Assembly (NCBI GenBank): GCA_017936725.1
Contig: JAGBEZ010000105.1
Coordinates: 1 to 8,696, forward strand
Reading direction: 5' to 3'
Source: Agathobacter sp.
GTDB taxonomy: Bacteria > Bacillota_A > Clostridia > Lachnospirales > Lachnospiraceae
DNA length: 8,696 bases
Positions within the stretch are counted from its first letter, which is position 1. The number at the start of each line of letters is the position of its first letter. The notes beneath the pieces are model-generated. The model searched no databases. It was not told where the DNA came from and worked only from the letters and a program-made list of their open reading frames with translations. Shown one piece after another: positions 1-5,996 of the stretch. Both the position numbers and the translations under genes were made by a program.

Positions 1-116
1 CCCTGACTTGCTGCCTCTTGATAGAGCTTTAGTGCTTTCGCATAATCTTTTTCGACACCTGTTCCATAATAAAAACTATCAGCGAGCTTGCTTTTAGCCT
101 TTGCATCTTCTTTCAT
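1..116 (-). CDS. Sel1-repeat (SLR/TPR-like) protein, N-terminal fragment
   Basis: Only the first 38 codons are inside the window; the gene continues beyond position 1. The fragment starts MKEDAKAKSKLADSF and carries a clear Sel1-like repeat: alanine/leucine helix A, then YYGTGVEKDYAKAL, then helix B with LYQEAASQG. The G-x-G-V-x-K-D-Y-x-K-A core is the hallmark of this repeat. Sel1 repeats are paired alpha-helices that form superhelical protein-binding scaffolds; no enzymatic role is implied. The repeat starts almost at residue 1 and there is no signal peptide, so this protein is probably cytoplasmic. The ATG at 116-114 is preceded by AAGGGG six bases upstream. The gene starts only 28 bases after the ABC-F stop codon with no terminator between, so it is probably the third gene of that operon. 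Total length and number of repeats cannot be seen. Confidence 0.8.
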   Translation of the reverse strand, partial: MKEDAKAKSKLADSFYYGTGVEKDYAKALKLYQEAASQ

Positions 117-122
117 ATCGCA

Positions 123-128
123 CCCCTT
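123..128 (-). promoter_or_regulatory. Ribosome binding site of the Sel1-repeat gene
   Basis: The minus strand reads AAGGGG here, six bases before the ATG at 116. It supports a real gene start at the window edge, in a reading frame too short to be noticed by length alone. Confidence 0.65.
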
Positions 129-144
129 GCTTTTCAAACAAAAA

Positions 145-1959
145 TTATTTCTCAACAACCTCTTCTAATTTCTCGCACAATCCTTTTGCTGTTTCGTAGT
201 CGTTTTCCTTCAAGCATTTTTCAATGCGCGTTTCCAATTCTTTTTTCTGTTGTTCTTTTTCTAAATAATCCTTTTCAAAATGATTTTCGTATATCATTTT
301 ACGGAAGGTTCTGGTACGCATTTTTCGTATCGAACGATCTTCTACAAAAAGGATATAGTCTACGCAATTCGCGATTGTATAAAAGTCGTGTGATACCATG
401 AGGACTGTTCCTTTATATTCGGAAATCGCTTTTTCTAATGCAATCTGTGAGTAAGTATCCAAATGACTGGTCGGTTCGTCCAAGAGTAAAAGATTCGCAT
501 TTCCTGCTGCTATCTTTGCCAATTGCAGGAGGTTCTTTTCCCCACCAGAAAGCTGTGAAATCGGACCAGAAAGCATATCCACTTCAAAATAATAATCTTT
601 TAAATATTCTGCAATCTGTGCATGGGTTTCAAATCCAATCGATTCGAACTCTTCATAAATCGTGTTGGATTCCTTTAACATTTCCCCATGTATCTGGGAC
701 AAAAATCCCACTTCTACATCATCTGCCAGTGAAATAAAGGAATTGTTGCTTCGATAAATATCTCGAAGTAGCGTCGTCTTGCCTGTTCCATTTGGTCCTA
801 CGATGGCTACTTTCTCGCCTTCCTTTAATTCAAAACGAACATTCTCTAAAAGGATGTCGTCATATGCTACGATGTAATCCTCTACACGAAGAACCGTTTT
901 GCTTTCCTCTAAGTAAGGCTCACCTGGTTGAATGAGGCCATCCTGTACTGGCGTTTCTAGATTCTGTTCCTCAATCACTGCTTTGGCTGACAGAATCGGC
1001 AACTGTATCTTTGGCTGGCGTAAATTCACAAACGGTGCTTTGATACGTCTCGCTTCCAGTCGTTCCAAATAAGAAACGCGTGCGTGCAATGCTTTTCCTC
1101 GTGAAGCACTTGTCACTCGTGTTGCATTTGCACGAAGTTTGTCTACGATTTTCTGATTGCGCTCGATCTCTGCCTGTTCCTTTGCCACCTGCTCCTGCAG
1201 TTCTACTTTCTTCGCCAGAAGCGTAAAATTGTATTCTGCAAATGTGCCGTCAAACTCCTGAATATCCGCATCTTCTAAGTGGAGAATTTTGTTGAAACAG
1301 TGATTCAGCAAATAGCGGTTATGTGTAATCGCCAGTATAGTTCCCTTATAAGAATTGATAAGCCTGCGAAGACCGTTTAAATTATCGAAATCCAGAAACA
1401 CATCAGGCTCGTCCATAATCAAAAGACTTGGCATAAGAAGCATCTGTTTTACCACCTGCAGCAGTTTGTATTCACCGCCACTGATTGCGGAAATAGGCAG
1501 ATTCTCTGTATGTGTAAGTCCTGCAGTTTTTAATTGCTTTTTGATATTGCTTTCATAATTATCTCCATCGATTGCCGTATATTCATCTAATATCTGCTGG
1601 AATTTTTCTAACAGCGCTTCCATATCGTCGAAATTGGTTTCCATTTCTTTGCAAACGTCTTCATTTGCCTTTTGCAGACGCACAAAGTCTTCTGCAAGGA
1701 AATCAAACACTGTGATTTCTCGATCTTTTTCCTCTTTTTCATATTGGCTTACATAACCTACACGGCCCTCGAAGTCGCGGGTGATTTTACCATCGTAGAG
1801 ATACTTCTCGTCGTTTAACAAAATGTCCACCAGCGTGGTCTTTCCCGTTCCATTGCTACCGATAAGTACCGCGTGCTGTCCATCTTCAATCGTAAAACTC
1901 ACATCTTTATATAAATCTTTTTCCGGGAATGCGTAGGATAGTTTTTCTACTTTTATCAT
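145..1959 (-). CDS. ABC-F family ATP-binding protein (duplicated ATPase, no membrane domain)
   Basis: A 604-residue soluble protein with two ABC ATPase domains in tandem, the ABC-F layout. Domain 1: Walker A GSNGTGKTT (about 34-42), signature SGGEY (160-164), Walker B LLIMDEPD (179-186), H-switch THNRY (212-216). A linker rich in charged helix follows (about 246-351). Domain 2: Walker A GPNGTGKTT (388-396), signature LSGGEKN (470-476), Walker B LLLLDEPTSHLD (490-501), H-switch SHDF (523-526). A charged coiled coil closes the protein (about 560-604). There are no membrane segments. ABC-F proteins act on the ribosome as translation factors, and some protect it from antibiotics; which subgroup this belongs to cannot be told from sequence alone. 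Domain 1 has DEPDVFLD where most ABC-F proteins have DEPTNHLD, although its catalytic glutamate remains. The start is set at the second ATG (1959) because GGAG lies six bases before it; an ATG four codons upstream overlaps that site. The GNAT gene ends 54 bases upstream. Confidence 0.9.
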   Translation of the reverse strand: MIKVEKLSYAFPEKDLYKDVSFTIEDGQHAVLIGSNGTGKTTLVDILLNDEKYLYDGKITRDFEGRVGYVSQYEKEEKDREITVFDFLAEDFVRLQKANEDVCKEMETNFDDMEALLEKFQQILDEYTAIDGDNYESNIKKQLKTAGLTHTENLPISAISGGEYKLLQVVKQMLLMPSLLIMDEPDVFLDFDNLNGLRRLINSYKGTILAITHNRYLLNHCFNKILHLEDADIQEFDGTFAEYNFTLLAKKVELQEQVAKEQAEIERNQKIVDKLRANATRVTSASRGKALHARVSYLERLEARRIKAPFVNLRQPKIQLPILSAKAVIEEQNLETPVQDGLIQPGEPYLEESKTVLRVEDYIVAYDDILLENVRFELKEGEKVAIVGPNGTGKTTLLRDIYRSNNSFISLADDVEVGFLSQIHGEMLKESNTIYEEFESIGFETHAQIAEYLKDYYFEVDMLSGPISQLSGGEKNLLQLAKIAAGNANLLLLDEPTSHLDTYSQIALEKAISEYKGTVLMVSHDFYTIANCVDYILFVEDRSIRKMRTRTFRKMIYENHFEKDYLEKEQQKKELETRIEKCLKENDYETAKGLCEKLEEVVEK

Positions 1960-1964
1960 CTTGG

Positions 1965-1969
1965 TCTCC
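1965..1969 (-). promoter_or_regulatory. Ribosome binding site deciding the ABC-F start
   Basis: The minus strand reads GGAGA here, with six bases between GGAG and the ATG at 1959. The upstream in-frame ATG at 1971 runs into this site (ATGGAG) and has no Shine-Dalgarno sequence of its own, so the protein should begin MIKVEKLSY, as ABC ATPases usually do. Confidence 0.7.
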
Positions 1970-1989
1970 ATTATCTTTGATATAGCTTC

Positions 1990-2007
1990 TCGTTATCTTG
2001 CTAACGA
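1990..2007 (-). repeat. Small hairpin between the GNAT and ABC-F genes
   Basis: A perfect six-base inverted repeat (TCGTTA / TAACGA) with a six-base loop lies in the 54-base gap. It has no following U tract, so it is not a terminator. It could influence mRNA processing or the ratio of the two products, but it is short enough to be chance. Confidence 0.3.
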
Positions 2008-2013
2008 ATTCTT

Positions 2014-2508
2014 CTATTTGCTTTCACATATTTTCTGGAAGGCGATTCTTGATTCGCCATCTTCCAGATAAATGGTTCCGCACGGCTGAAATCCGCATTT
2101 TTTCAGCATATTCTGCATGACATAATTGTCTGCATGCGTATCGATTTTTAGGTTGTCGCTCTGTGCACTCGCCCATTCCATGCAAAATGAGCCTGCACCT
2201 TTTACAATGCCTGAGGAAGCAATGCGATGTACCACGGAGTAACCCTTCTCGTTTAACCATGCTCCATCATAAATCTTGGCATAGGTTGGGTCTGTTTCAT
2301 GCGCAAAGTAAAACACAGCTGCAATCTGTCCATTTTCTTCGCACACATAATGATGCCCCCTCTTTATATCACTTTCGATTTGCTCTCTGGAAGGCTTATT
2401 ATTTTTCCACTGGTTTGGATTGTCATGTGCCGCCATGAATTTTCTCGCGTGCGCATAAACCTCCATCACTGCGTCTAATTCGTCTAATCGAGTATTTCGA
2501 ATTTTCAT
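2014..2508 (-). CDS. GNAT family N-acetyltransferase
   Basis: A 164-residue protein of the GNAT fold, which transfers an acetyl group from acetyl-CoA to an amine. The N-terminus (MKIRNTRLDELDAVMEVYAHARKFM) is the usual beta1-alpha1 opening with an acidic DEL and a following helix. Central strands carry YVCEENGQIAAVFYF (54-68). The second half, VVHRIASSGIVKGAGSF (92-108), fills the place of the acetyl-CoA motif; KIDTHADNYVMQNMLKKCGF (121-140) is the typical later strand plus helix before GF; CGTIYLEDGESRIAFQK (143-159) closes the fold. The Q/R-x-x-G-x-G/A loop is degenerate here (VKGAGS). The D-T-H-x-D-N-x-x-M-Q pattern is seen in a recurrent clostridial GNAT group of unknown substrate. AAAAGGA lies seven bases before the ATG. 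It is the first gene of the probable GNAT/ABC-F/Sel1 operon. The substrate cannot be inferred. Confidence 0.85.
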   Translation of the reverse strand: MKIRNTRLDELDAVMEVYAHARKFMAAHDNPNQWKNNKPSREQIESDIKRGHHYVCEENGQIAAVFYFAHETDPTYAKIYDGAWLNEKGYSVVHRIASSGIVKGAGSFCMEWASAQSDNLKIDTHADNYVMQNMLKKCGFQPCGTIYLEDGESRIAFQKICESK

Positions 2509-2541
2509 GCTCGAATCCTTTTCTACTTTTATATTTTATCC

Positions 2542-2550
2542 ATTGTACCA
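2542..2550 (-). promoter_or_regulatory. Extended -10 promoter for the GNAT/ABC-F operon
   Basis: The minus strand reads TGGTACAAT: a TACAAT -10 box (2542-2547) with the TGn extension at 2549-2550. No good -35 box sits 16-18 bases upstream, as is common for extended -10 promoters. Transcription would begin near 2535 and leave about 27 bases before the GNAT ATG, enough for its ribosome site. It lies downstream of the terminator of the preceding regulator gene, so this operon is an independent unit. Confidence 0.55.
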
Positions 2551-2607
2551 TATTTCTTTCGGAAAACATACTATTGCTTCGAATATTTCTTCCGTATATT
2601 TCTCGAC

Positions 2608-2639
2608 AAAAAAGCTGTGTAAAAATTCCACACAGCCTT
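2608..2639 (-). terminator. Intrinsic terminator after the XRE regulator gene
   Basis: On the minus strand, GCTGTGT (2614-2620) pairs with ACACAGC (2630-2636) over a nine-base loop, extended by a G-U and two A-U pairs, and is followed by a run of six U (2608-2613). It sits 43 bases after the stop codon at 2683. The plus strand has only a poorer T-rich tail, so the direction is minus. Confidence 0.85.
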
Positions 2640-2682
2640 CTTTGTTCCAACATGCATCCCTTAATGTACTTCTTTTTATAAT

Positions 2683-3717
2683 TTATTTAAACATATACGA
2701 AAACAATAAGTCGAGTTCTTCATCATAAGCATTGCTTATCTCGTACGCCTTGATTTTCGAAAAATCTCCATTGTTCTGTGTTTCTGGGATATCATCATAA
2801 TCAAACCAATAGTATTCTCCCTGCTTTCGTATCAATTCACCTTCTGTTCTTCGAAAAGGTCCCTCCGTCTGAGCACAATATACAGTTATAGCTTCGTCTC
2901 CGTCTCCTCTAGACCAATCGCAATTGACCGTCAAACTCTTTTTATAATCTGAATTGATAAGCATTTGTTCCAAATCATTATCCATCTTCAAATCACACGC
3001 ATCCCAATCCTTGGTATATATTTCGGCCGTCCACTGGTCGTATATCGTCTCTTGTTCTATCTTTTTGTATTTTTCCACTTTGCTTTCCAAACAATAATAA
3101 TCGAAATCACTCTCACTTTGCAGATAAACGATATCATTGTTTTCACAGTGTTTTATAGCATAAACCGAGTCACCCCAAAACAGTTTTCCGATAAATGGAG
3201 CGCCCTCAACCTGTGCTTCTTTAATCAAACGTTTGGAAAGTATACATTCGTTACCTTCTAATTCTAATGGAACATAACGTTCCCCAAACAATGTCATATA
3301 CGAATAATCACTTGCGATAACACAATATGGAGTACCCATAACTTCTCTGTATAAGGCACTAATCGCCAGTGTTGAAAGGATAATTACAACGACGAGAGTA
3401 ATCGCAAGACCGATACTAATGTTAAGCATATGCTGTTTTTTCTCATTCGTTTTAATATATGTGGACGCAATATCTTTTTCAGCATTTTGAGCCATTGCCC
3501 GAGTTTGAATACGTTTTCCATACAATAGCTCATTAATAGATACATCAAATTCATTACTTACCGCATGAAGAGACTCGATATCCGGAAATCCTCTGCCTGT
3601 CTCCCACCGCGAAATTGCTTTGTCAGAGAGATTAAGTTTCTCAGATAATTGTTTCTGCGTCATACCTTTTTCTTTTCTAAGGAAAGAAATAAACTGACCT
3701 GTTGTTTTAGGATCCAT
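2683..3717 (-). CDS. Membrane-anchored XRE-family HTH regulator with a large extracytoplasmic domain
   Basis: A 344-residue protein. Residues about 6-66 are a classic Cro/C1-type helix-turn-helix: FLRKEKGMTQKQLSEKLNLS, then DKAISRWETGRGFPDIESL and the closing VSINELLYGK. A charged linker (70-96) leads to one membrane segment (about 98-122, NISIGLAITLVVVIILSTLAI). Positive residues before it place the DNA-binding domain in the cytoplasm and the remaining 220 residues outside. That outer part holds seven cysteines (132, 158, 191, 209, 241, 266, 281), many aromatic and acidic residues and no motif I recognise. By layout it is a one-component transmembrane regulator, perhaps reading an outside signal; ligand and targets are unknown. 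The ATG at 3717 has AAGGAG eleven bases upstream, slightly far. The gene is monocistronic, with its own promoter and terminator, and the repeats around its promoter suggest self-control. Confidence 0.85.
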   Translation of the reverse strand: MDPKTTGQFISFLRKEKGMTQKQLSEKLNLSDKAISRWETGRGFPDIESLHAVSNEFDVSINELLYGKRIQTRAMAQNAEKDIASTYIKTNEKKQHMLNISIGLAITLVVVIILSTLAISALYREVMGTPYCVIASDYSYMTLFGERYVPLELEGNECILSKRLIKEAQVEGAPFIGKLFWGDSVYAIKHCENNDIVYLQSESDFDYYCLESKVEKYKKIEQETIYDQWTAEIYTKDWDACDLKMDNDLEQMLINSDYKKSLTVNCDWSRGDGDEAITVYCAQTEGPFRRTEGELIRKQGEYYWFDYDDIPETQNNGDFSKIKAYEISNAYDEELDLLFSYMFK

Positions 3718-3732
3718 ACTTGTTTTAGCTCC

Positions 3733-3788
3733 TTATCAATCTATATTTTATGATAATTGTATATCTTTCATCCTGAATTATCAATCTA
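3733..3788. repeat. Repeated operator-like motif around the XRE gene promoter
   Basis: The 11-base word TTATCAATCTA occurs exactly at 3733-3743 and again at 3778-3788, with 45 bases between starts. A TGATAATT at 3751-3758 forms an inverted repeat with AATTATCA at 3776-3783, spaced by 17 bases. One copy covers the -35 box, the inverted arm touches the -10 box, and the other copy lies just after the predicted transcription start and overlaps the ribosome site. This arrangement would suit autoregulation by the encoded HTH protein; that use is inference. Confidence 0.45.
3756..3784 (-). promoter_or_regulatory. Sigma-A type promoter of the XRE regulator gene
   Basis: On the minus strand the -35 box TTGATA (3779-3784) and the -10 box TACAAT (3756-3761) are separated by exactly 17 bases. 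Each differs from consensus at one position. Transcription would begin near 3749, about 30 bases before the ATG at 3717. Confidence 0.7.
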
Positions 3789-3834
3789 CGCTGAATAGAG
3801 TATAGGGATTTGCAGCACTTTCTCCCGTATACAT

Positions 3835-3876
3835 AAAAAAATACTCCTCATCTTTTGAAGATGAGGAGTACTTTTT
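3835..3876 (-). terminator. Strong terminator after the DUF975 gene
   Basis: A perfect 13-base-pair stem (3842-3854 with 3858-3870) with a three-base loop starts seven bases after the stop codon at 3878. On the minus strand it is followed by seven U (3835-3841). The plus strand also has a five-T run, so it could work both ways, but there is no plus-strand gene leading into it. Confidence 0.92.
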
Positions 3877-3877
3877 A

Positions 3878-4489
3878 TTAAATCATTTCTTCTACTGGAA
3901 CTTCTTCCACTGGAGCTTCTACAACCTGTGGCTGACGTTTGATCTTCTGATAGAAGTTTGCAACTGTTGCACTCATATATGGAATTACATAAATATATGC
4001 AAATCCAAGTGTAAACAAACCAAGAATCATCCATAAAATGAAAGATAATTCAAGAACGAATAATTCCCATTTATGTCCTTTCATGATTTCCTTACTTTCT
4101 CTTAATGCTTCTCTTGCTGTCATTTCTGGATTGTCTGCTAATACATAAAACGCCATTGAATAAGAGTAAGTCTTAATTATACCAGGAATGTAAAACAACA
4201 ATGTCCATAAGAATGTAAATACTGCCACTAAGATAGTTAACCAAATGGATTTACCAAATACCTGGAATCCCTTGAACATGGTACCTACTTCAGCCTTTTT
4301 CCCTTCGGTTAATCCAAGATAAACCATACAAAGACCAACGGAAAGTGGTGGTGTTACCAAAATCATAGCTATAGGAAAAATTGCGCAAGCGAAACTAATT
4401 CCTGCAATAATCAAACCACAAAGGAATAACATTCCAATATTCCCTTTAATCTGCTCTTTTGCAGCTGCTTTTAATTCTGCTCTGTTCAT
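3878..4489 (-). CDS. DUF975 family integral membrane protein
   Basis: A 203-residue protein with several membrane segments: about 18-47, 50-60 (partly), 82-105 and 143-172. The short amphipathic start MNRAELKAAAKEQIKGNIG, the IPGIIKTYSYSMAFYVLADN block (101-120), the following EALRESKEIMKGHKWELFVLELSF (127-150) and the late PYMSATVANFYQKI (170-183) are typical of DUF975 proteins, which are widespread in Firmicutes and have no established function. The C-terminus ends in a cytoplasmic-looking acidic tail with a repeated VE-x-P pattern (APVEEVPVEEMI), variable in this family. AAAGGAGG lies eight bases before the ATG. It has its own promoter and terminator and so is probably a single-gene unit. 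A role at the membrane is all that can be inferred. Confidence 0.88.
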   Translation of the reverse strand: MNRAELKAAAKEQIKGNIGMLFLCGLIIAGISFACAIFPIAMILVTPPLSVGLCMVYLGLTEGKKAEVGTMFKGFQVFGKSIWLTILVAVFTFLWTLLFYIPGIIKTYSYSMAFYVLADNPEMTAREALRESKEIMKGHKWELFVLELSFILWMILGLFTLGFAYIYVIPYMSATVANFYQKIKRQPQVVEAPVEEVPVEEMI

Positions 4490-4497
4490 AACATAAG

Positions 4498-4505
4498 CCT
4501 CCTTT
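4498..4505 (-). promoter_or_regulatory. Strong ribosome binding site of the DUF975 gene
   Basis: The minus strand reads AAAGGAGG, an almost full anti-Shine-Dalgarno match, eight bases before the ATG at 4489. It is the best ribosome site in the window and suggests good expression. Confidence 0.8.
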
Positions 4506-4521
4506 AATTATTATACAGTAG

Positions 4522-4551
4522 ATTATGACACATTTTGTCGTATTATGTCAA
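4522..4551 (-). promoter_or_regulatory. Promoter of the DUF975 gene, with an embedded imperfect palindrome
   Basis: On the minus strand a consensus -35 TTGACA (4546-4551) is followed after 18 bases by CATAAT (4522-4527). The start would be near 4515, about 25 bases before the ATG. Between and over these boxes lies TATGACA-CATTT-TGTCGTA (plus strand 4524-4542), seven-base half sites with one mismatch, a possible repressor site. There is no terminator between the upstream gene's stop at 4576 and this promoter, so readthrough could also contribute. Confidence 0.6.
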
Positions 4552-4575
4552 ATTTCCTTGTGATGCCATATAATT

Positions 4576-5250
4576 TTATACAATAGAAATTTCGAGCAGG
4601 TAATCCTTCATGGACTCCATTCTGCAATCAAATTCCCGATAAAAATCCTCCGTTTCGTAAGCCGTAAGATAAAATGTCTGAAGGAATTTCATATTAACAG
4701 CCTTTATCATAGCCTCTTCCTCCATGTGCTCTGCATAAAATGCTCTCAGACGCTTCGTCAACTTATGCCACTCTACAAGAAATCTCTCATATTCTTTTAA
4801 TCGTGGAACGCAAAGCCACTTATTAATTTTCACTTTCGACTTATTTGGTGCCGGGCAAGCATCTTTTAATACAAAATACGTCAACTTGTCCTCCTCATAA
4901 TTTCTTCCCAATGGAAACAAGCGGCAATATCCTGGTCGAATACTATGTATACTACAACGTCCAGCCTCATTTAAGAATCCACATCGTGGCATCTCATTGC
5001 CAACCATTTTTAGGTTTGGTAAGATGAGTCCGTCTTCCACATGAAACTCTACCTCTCTTGCCAAAAGTTCTTCCATAGTCTTTCCCAAGTTTTTCGTCAA
5101 CTGGTAAATGTCATATGGATCAAGCCAAATGGACTGTCCCATATCTTCGCAACAGGATGAGCACCCCGCACAATCGTGGCAGTTCACCTTTGCCATATCG
5201 TTGTTTCCGTATAATTTTCCATCTGATATTTCTAATAAATCTTTATTCAT
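4576..5250 (-). CDS. YkgJ-type cysteine cluster protein (CxxCxxCC, putative zinc or iron binding)
   Basis: A 224-residue soluble protein with eleven cysteines. The N-terminal block NCHDCAGCSSCCEDMG (23-38) contains the CxxCxxCC signature (Cys27, 30, 33, 34) preceded by Cys24. It is followed by WLDPYDIYQLTKNLG, then PRCGFLNEAGRCSIHSIRPG (88-107; Cys90, Cys99), YCRLFPLG (Cys109), DACPAP (Cys132) and WLCVPR (Cys147). This pattern is the putative zinc- or iron-chelating domain that also occurs in flagellin lysine methylase FliB; the biochemical function of most members is not known. The C-terminal 75 residues are helical and charged. The start is the ATG at 5250, with AAAGGGA seven bases upstream; a TTG six codons earlier lacks a ribosome site. 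The gene is divergent from upp across 77 bases. I see no clear promoter of its own and no link to flagellar genes here. Confidence 0.85.
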   Translation of the reverse strand: MNKDLLEISDGKLYGNNDMAKVNCHDCAGCSSCCEDMGQSIWLDPYDIYQLTKNLGKTMEELLAREVEFHVEDGLILPNLKMVGNEMPRCGFLNEAGRCSIHSIRPGYCRLFPLGRNYEEDKLTYFVLKDACPAPNKSKVKINKWLCVPRLKEYERFLVEWHKLTKRLRAFYAEHMEEEAMIKAVNMKFLQTFYLTAYETEDFYREFDCRMESMKDYLLEISIV

Positions 5251-5257
5251 TGGTAAA

Positions 5258-5264
5258 TCCCTTT
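5258..5264 (-). promoter_or_regulatory. Ribosome binding site deciding the cysteine-cluster protein start
   Basis: The minus strand reads AAAGGGA, seven bases before the ATG at 5250. The alternative TTG start at 5268 would lie upstream of this site, so the shorter protein (MNKDLLEIS) is preferred. Confidence 0.7.
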
Positions 5265-5295
5265 GCAATATGTTATAACATTATGATAATATAAT
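5263..5295 (+). promoter_or_regulatory. Probable upp promoter region
   Basis: TTGCAA (5263-5268) and GATAAT (5285-5290), spaced by 16 bases, form a moderate promoter. An overlapping TATAAT (5290-5295) is a better -10 but has no matching -35. Either choice leaves a leader of roughly 25-30 bases before the upp ATG, too short to hold a PyrR-type attenuator or a riboswitch. Confidence 0.45.
5270..5281. promoter_or_regulatory. Perfect 12-base palindrome in the divergent intergenic region
   Basis: ATGTTATAACAT reads the same on both strands and lies between the two divergent genes, inside the spacer of the predicted upp promoter. Its position suits a repressor or activator dimer controlling upp, the divergent gene or both. 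No regulator is identified, and AT-rich palindromes of this size can arise by chance. Confidence 0.35.
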
Positions 5296-5327
5296 ACTAG
5301 ATTAACCGAAGAAAGGAAACTATTTTT

Positions 5328-5969
5328 ATGTACAACGGAAATGAAAACATCGTAGTTTGTGATCATCCATTATTAAAACACAAAATCACCATACTTAGAA
5401 ACAAAAGCACTGGAACCAATGAATTCCGTGCTGTTGTTGAAGAAATCGCTATGCTCATCGGATATGAAGCTCTCCGCGATTTAGAACTCAAAGAAATCGA
5501 AGTAGAAACTCCTATCGAAACTGCCATGTGCCCTGTTATCGCAGGAAGAAAACAGGCTATCGTACCTATCCTTCGTGCAGGTCTTGGTATGGTTGGCGGC
5601 ATGTTAAAATTGATGCCAACTGCAAAAGTTGGTCATATCGGTATGTATCGTGACGAAGAAACCTTTGAACCACACGAATACTTCTGCAAACTCCCAGCGC
5701 CTATCGAAGAAAGAAAAATCTTTGTCGTAGACCCTATGCTTGCAACTGGTGGTTCTGCAATCGATGCCATCAACTTAATCAAAAACCGCGGTGGAAAAGA
5801 CATCACCTTCCTTTGCATCATTGCTGCTCCAGAAGGTTTAGAAAAACTTGCTGCTGCGCATCCTGATGTAAAAATCTTTGTAGGAAATTTAGACCGTGAA
5901 TTAAATGAAAATGCTTACATCTGTCCAGGTCTTGGTGATGCAGGTGATAGAATTTTCGGAACGAAGTAG
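5328..5969 (+). CDS. upp: Uracil phosphoribosyltransferase
   Basis: A 213-residue cytoplasmic enzyme of pyrimidine salvage: uracil plus PRPP gives UMP plus pyrophosphate. Recognisable features include the N-terminal [14 protein letters not shown] (12-25), TP-x-E-T (61-65), the conserved ILRAGLGM block (81-88), the PRPP-binding loop [10 protein letters not shown] (135-144) and the uracil-binding C-terminus [17 protein letters not shown] (197-213). The length is normal for the family (about 208-213). AAAGGA lies ten bases before the ATG, slightly long. It is the only plus-strand gene in the window. It converges on the uracil permease gene, so the importer and the enzyme that traps uracil are neighbours but transcribed separately. 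No pyrimidine-responsive leader is visible. Confidence 0.97.
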   Translation: MYNGNENIVVCDHPLLKHKITILRNKSTGTNEFRAVVEEIAMLIGYEALRDLELKEIEVETPIETAMCPVIAGRKQAIVPILRAGLGMVGGMLKLMPTAKVGHIGMYRDEETFEPHEYFCKLPAPIEERKIFVVDPMLATGGSAIDAINLIKNRGGKDITFLCIIAAPEGLEKLAAAHPDVKIFVGNLDRELNENAYICPGLGDAGDRIFGTK

Positions 5970-5996
5970 AAATGAGATAAAGAGAAAAATAGTAAA

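Noticed and set aside
438..737. A 99-codon plus-strand frame inside the ABC-F gene
   Set aside because: Antisense to the second ATPase domain with no promoter or ribosome site; shadow frame.
1990..2007. Hairpin in the GNAT/ABC-F gap as a transcription terminator or drug-sensing attenuator
   Set aside because: The stem is only six pairs with no U run, and there is no leader peptide of the type used to control resistance ABC-F genes.
2423..2653. A 76-codon minus-strand frame upstream of and overlapping the GNAT start
   Set aside because: It covers the XRE terminator and the GNAT promoter, has no ribosome site, and no recognisable product.
3786..4034. A minus-strand frame overlapping the end of the DUF975 gene and its terminator
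   Set aside because: It reads through the terminator hairpin, is in another frame of a recognised gene, and its product is low-complexity serine/arginine-rich.
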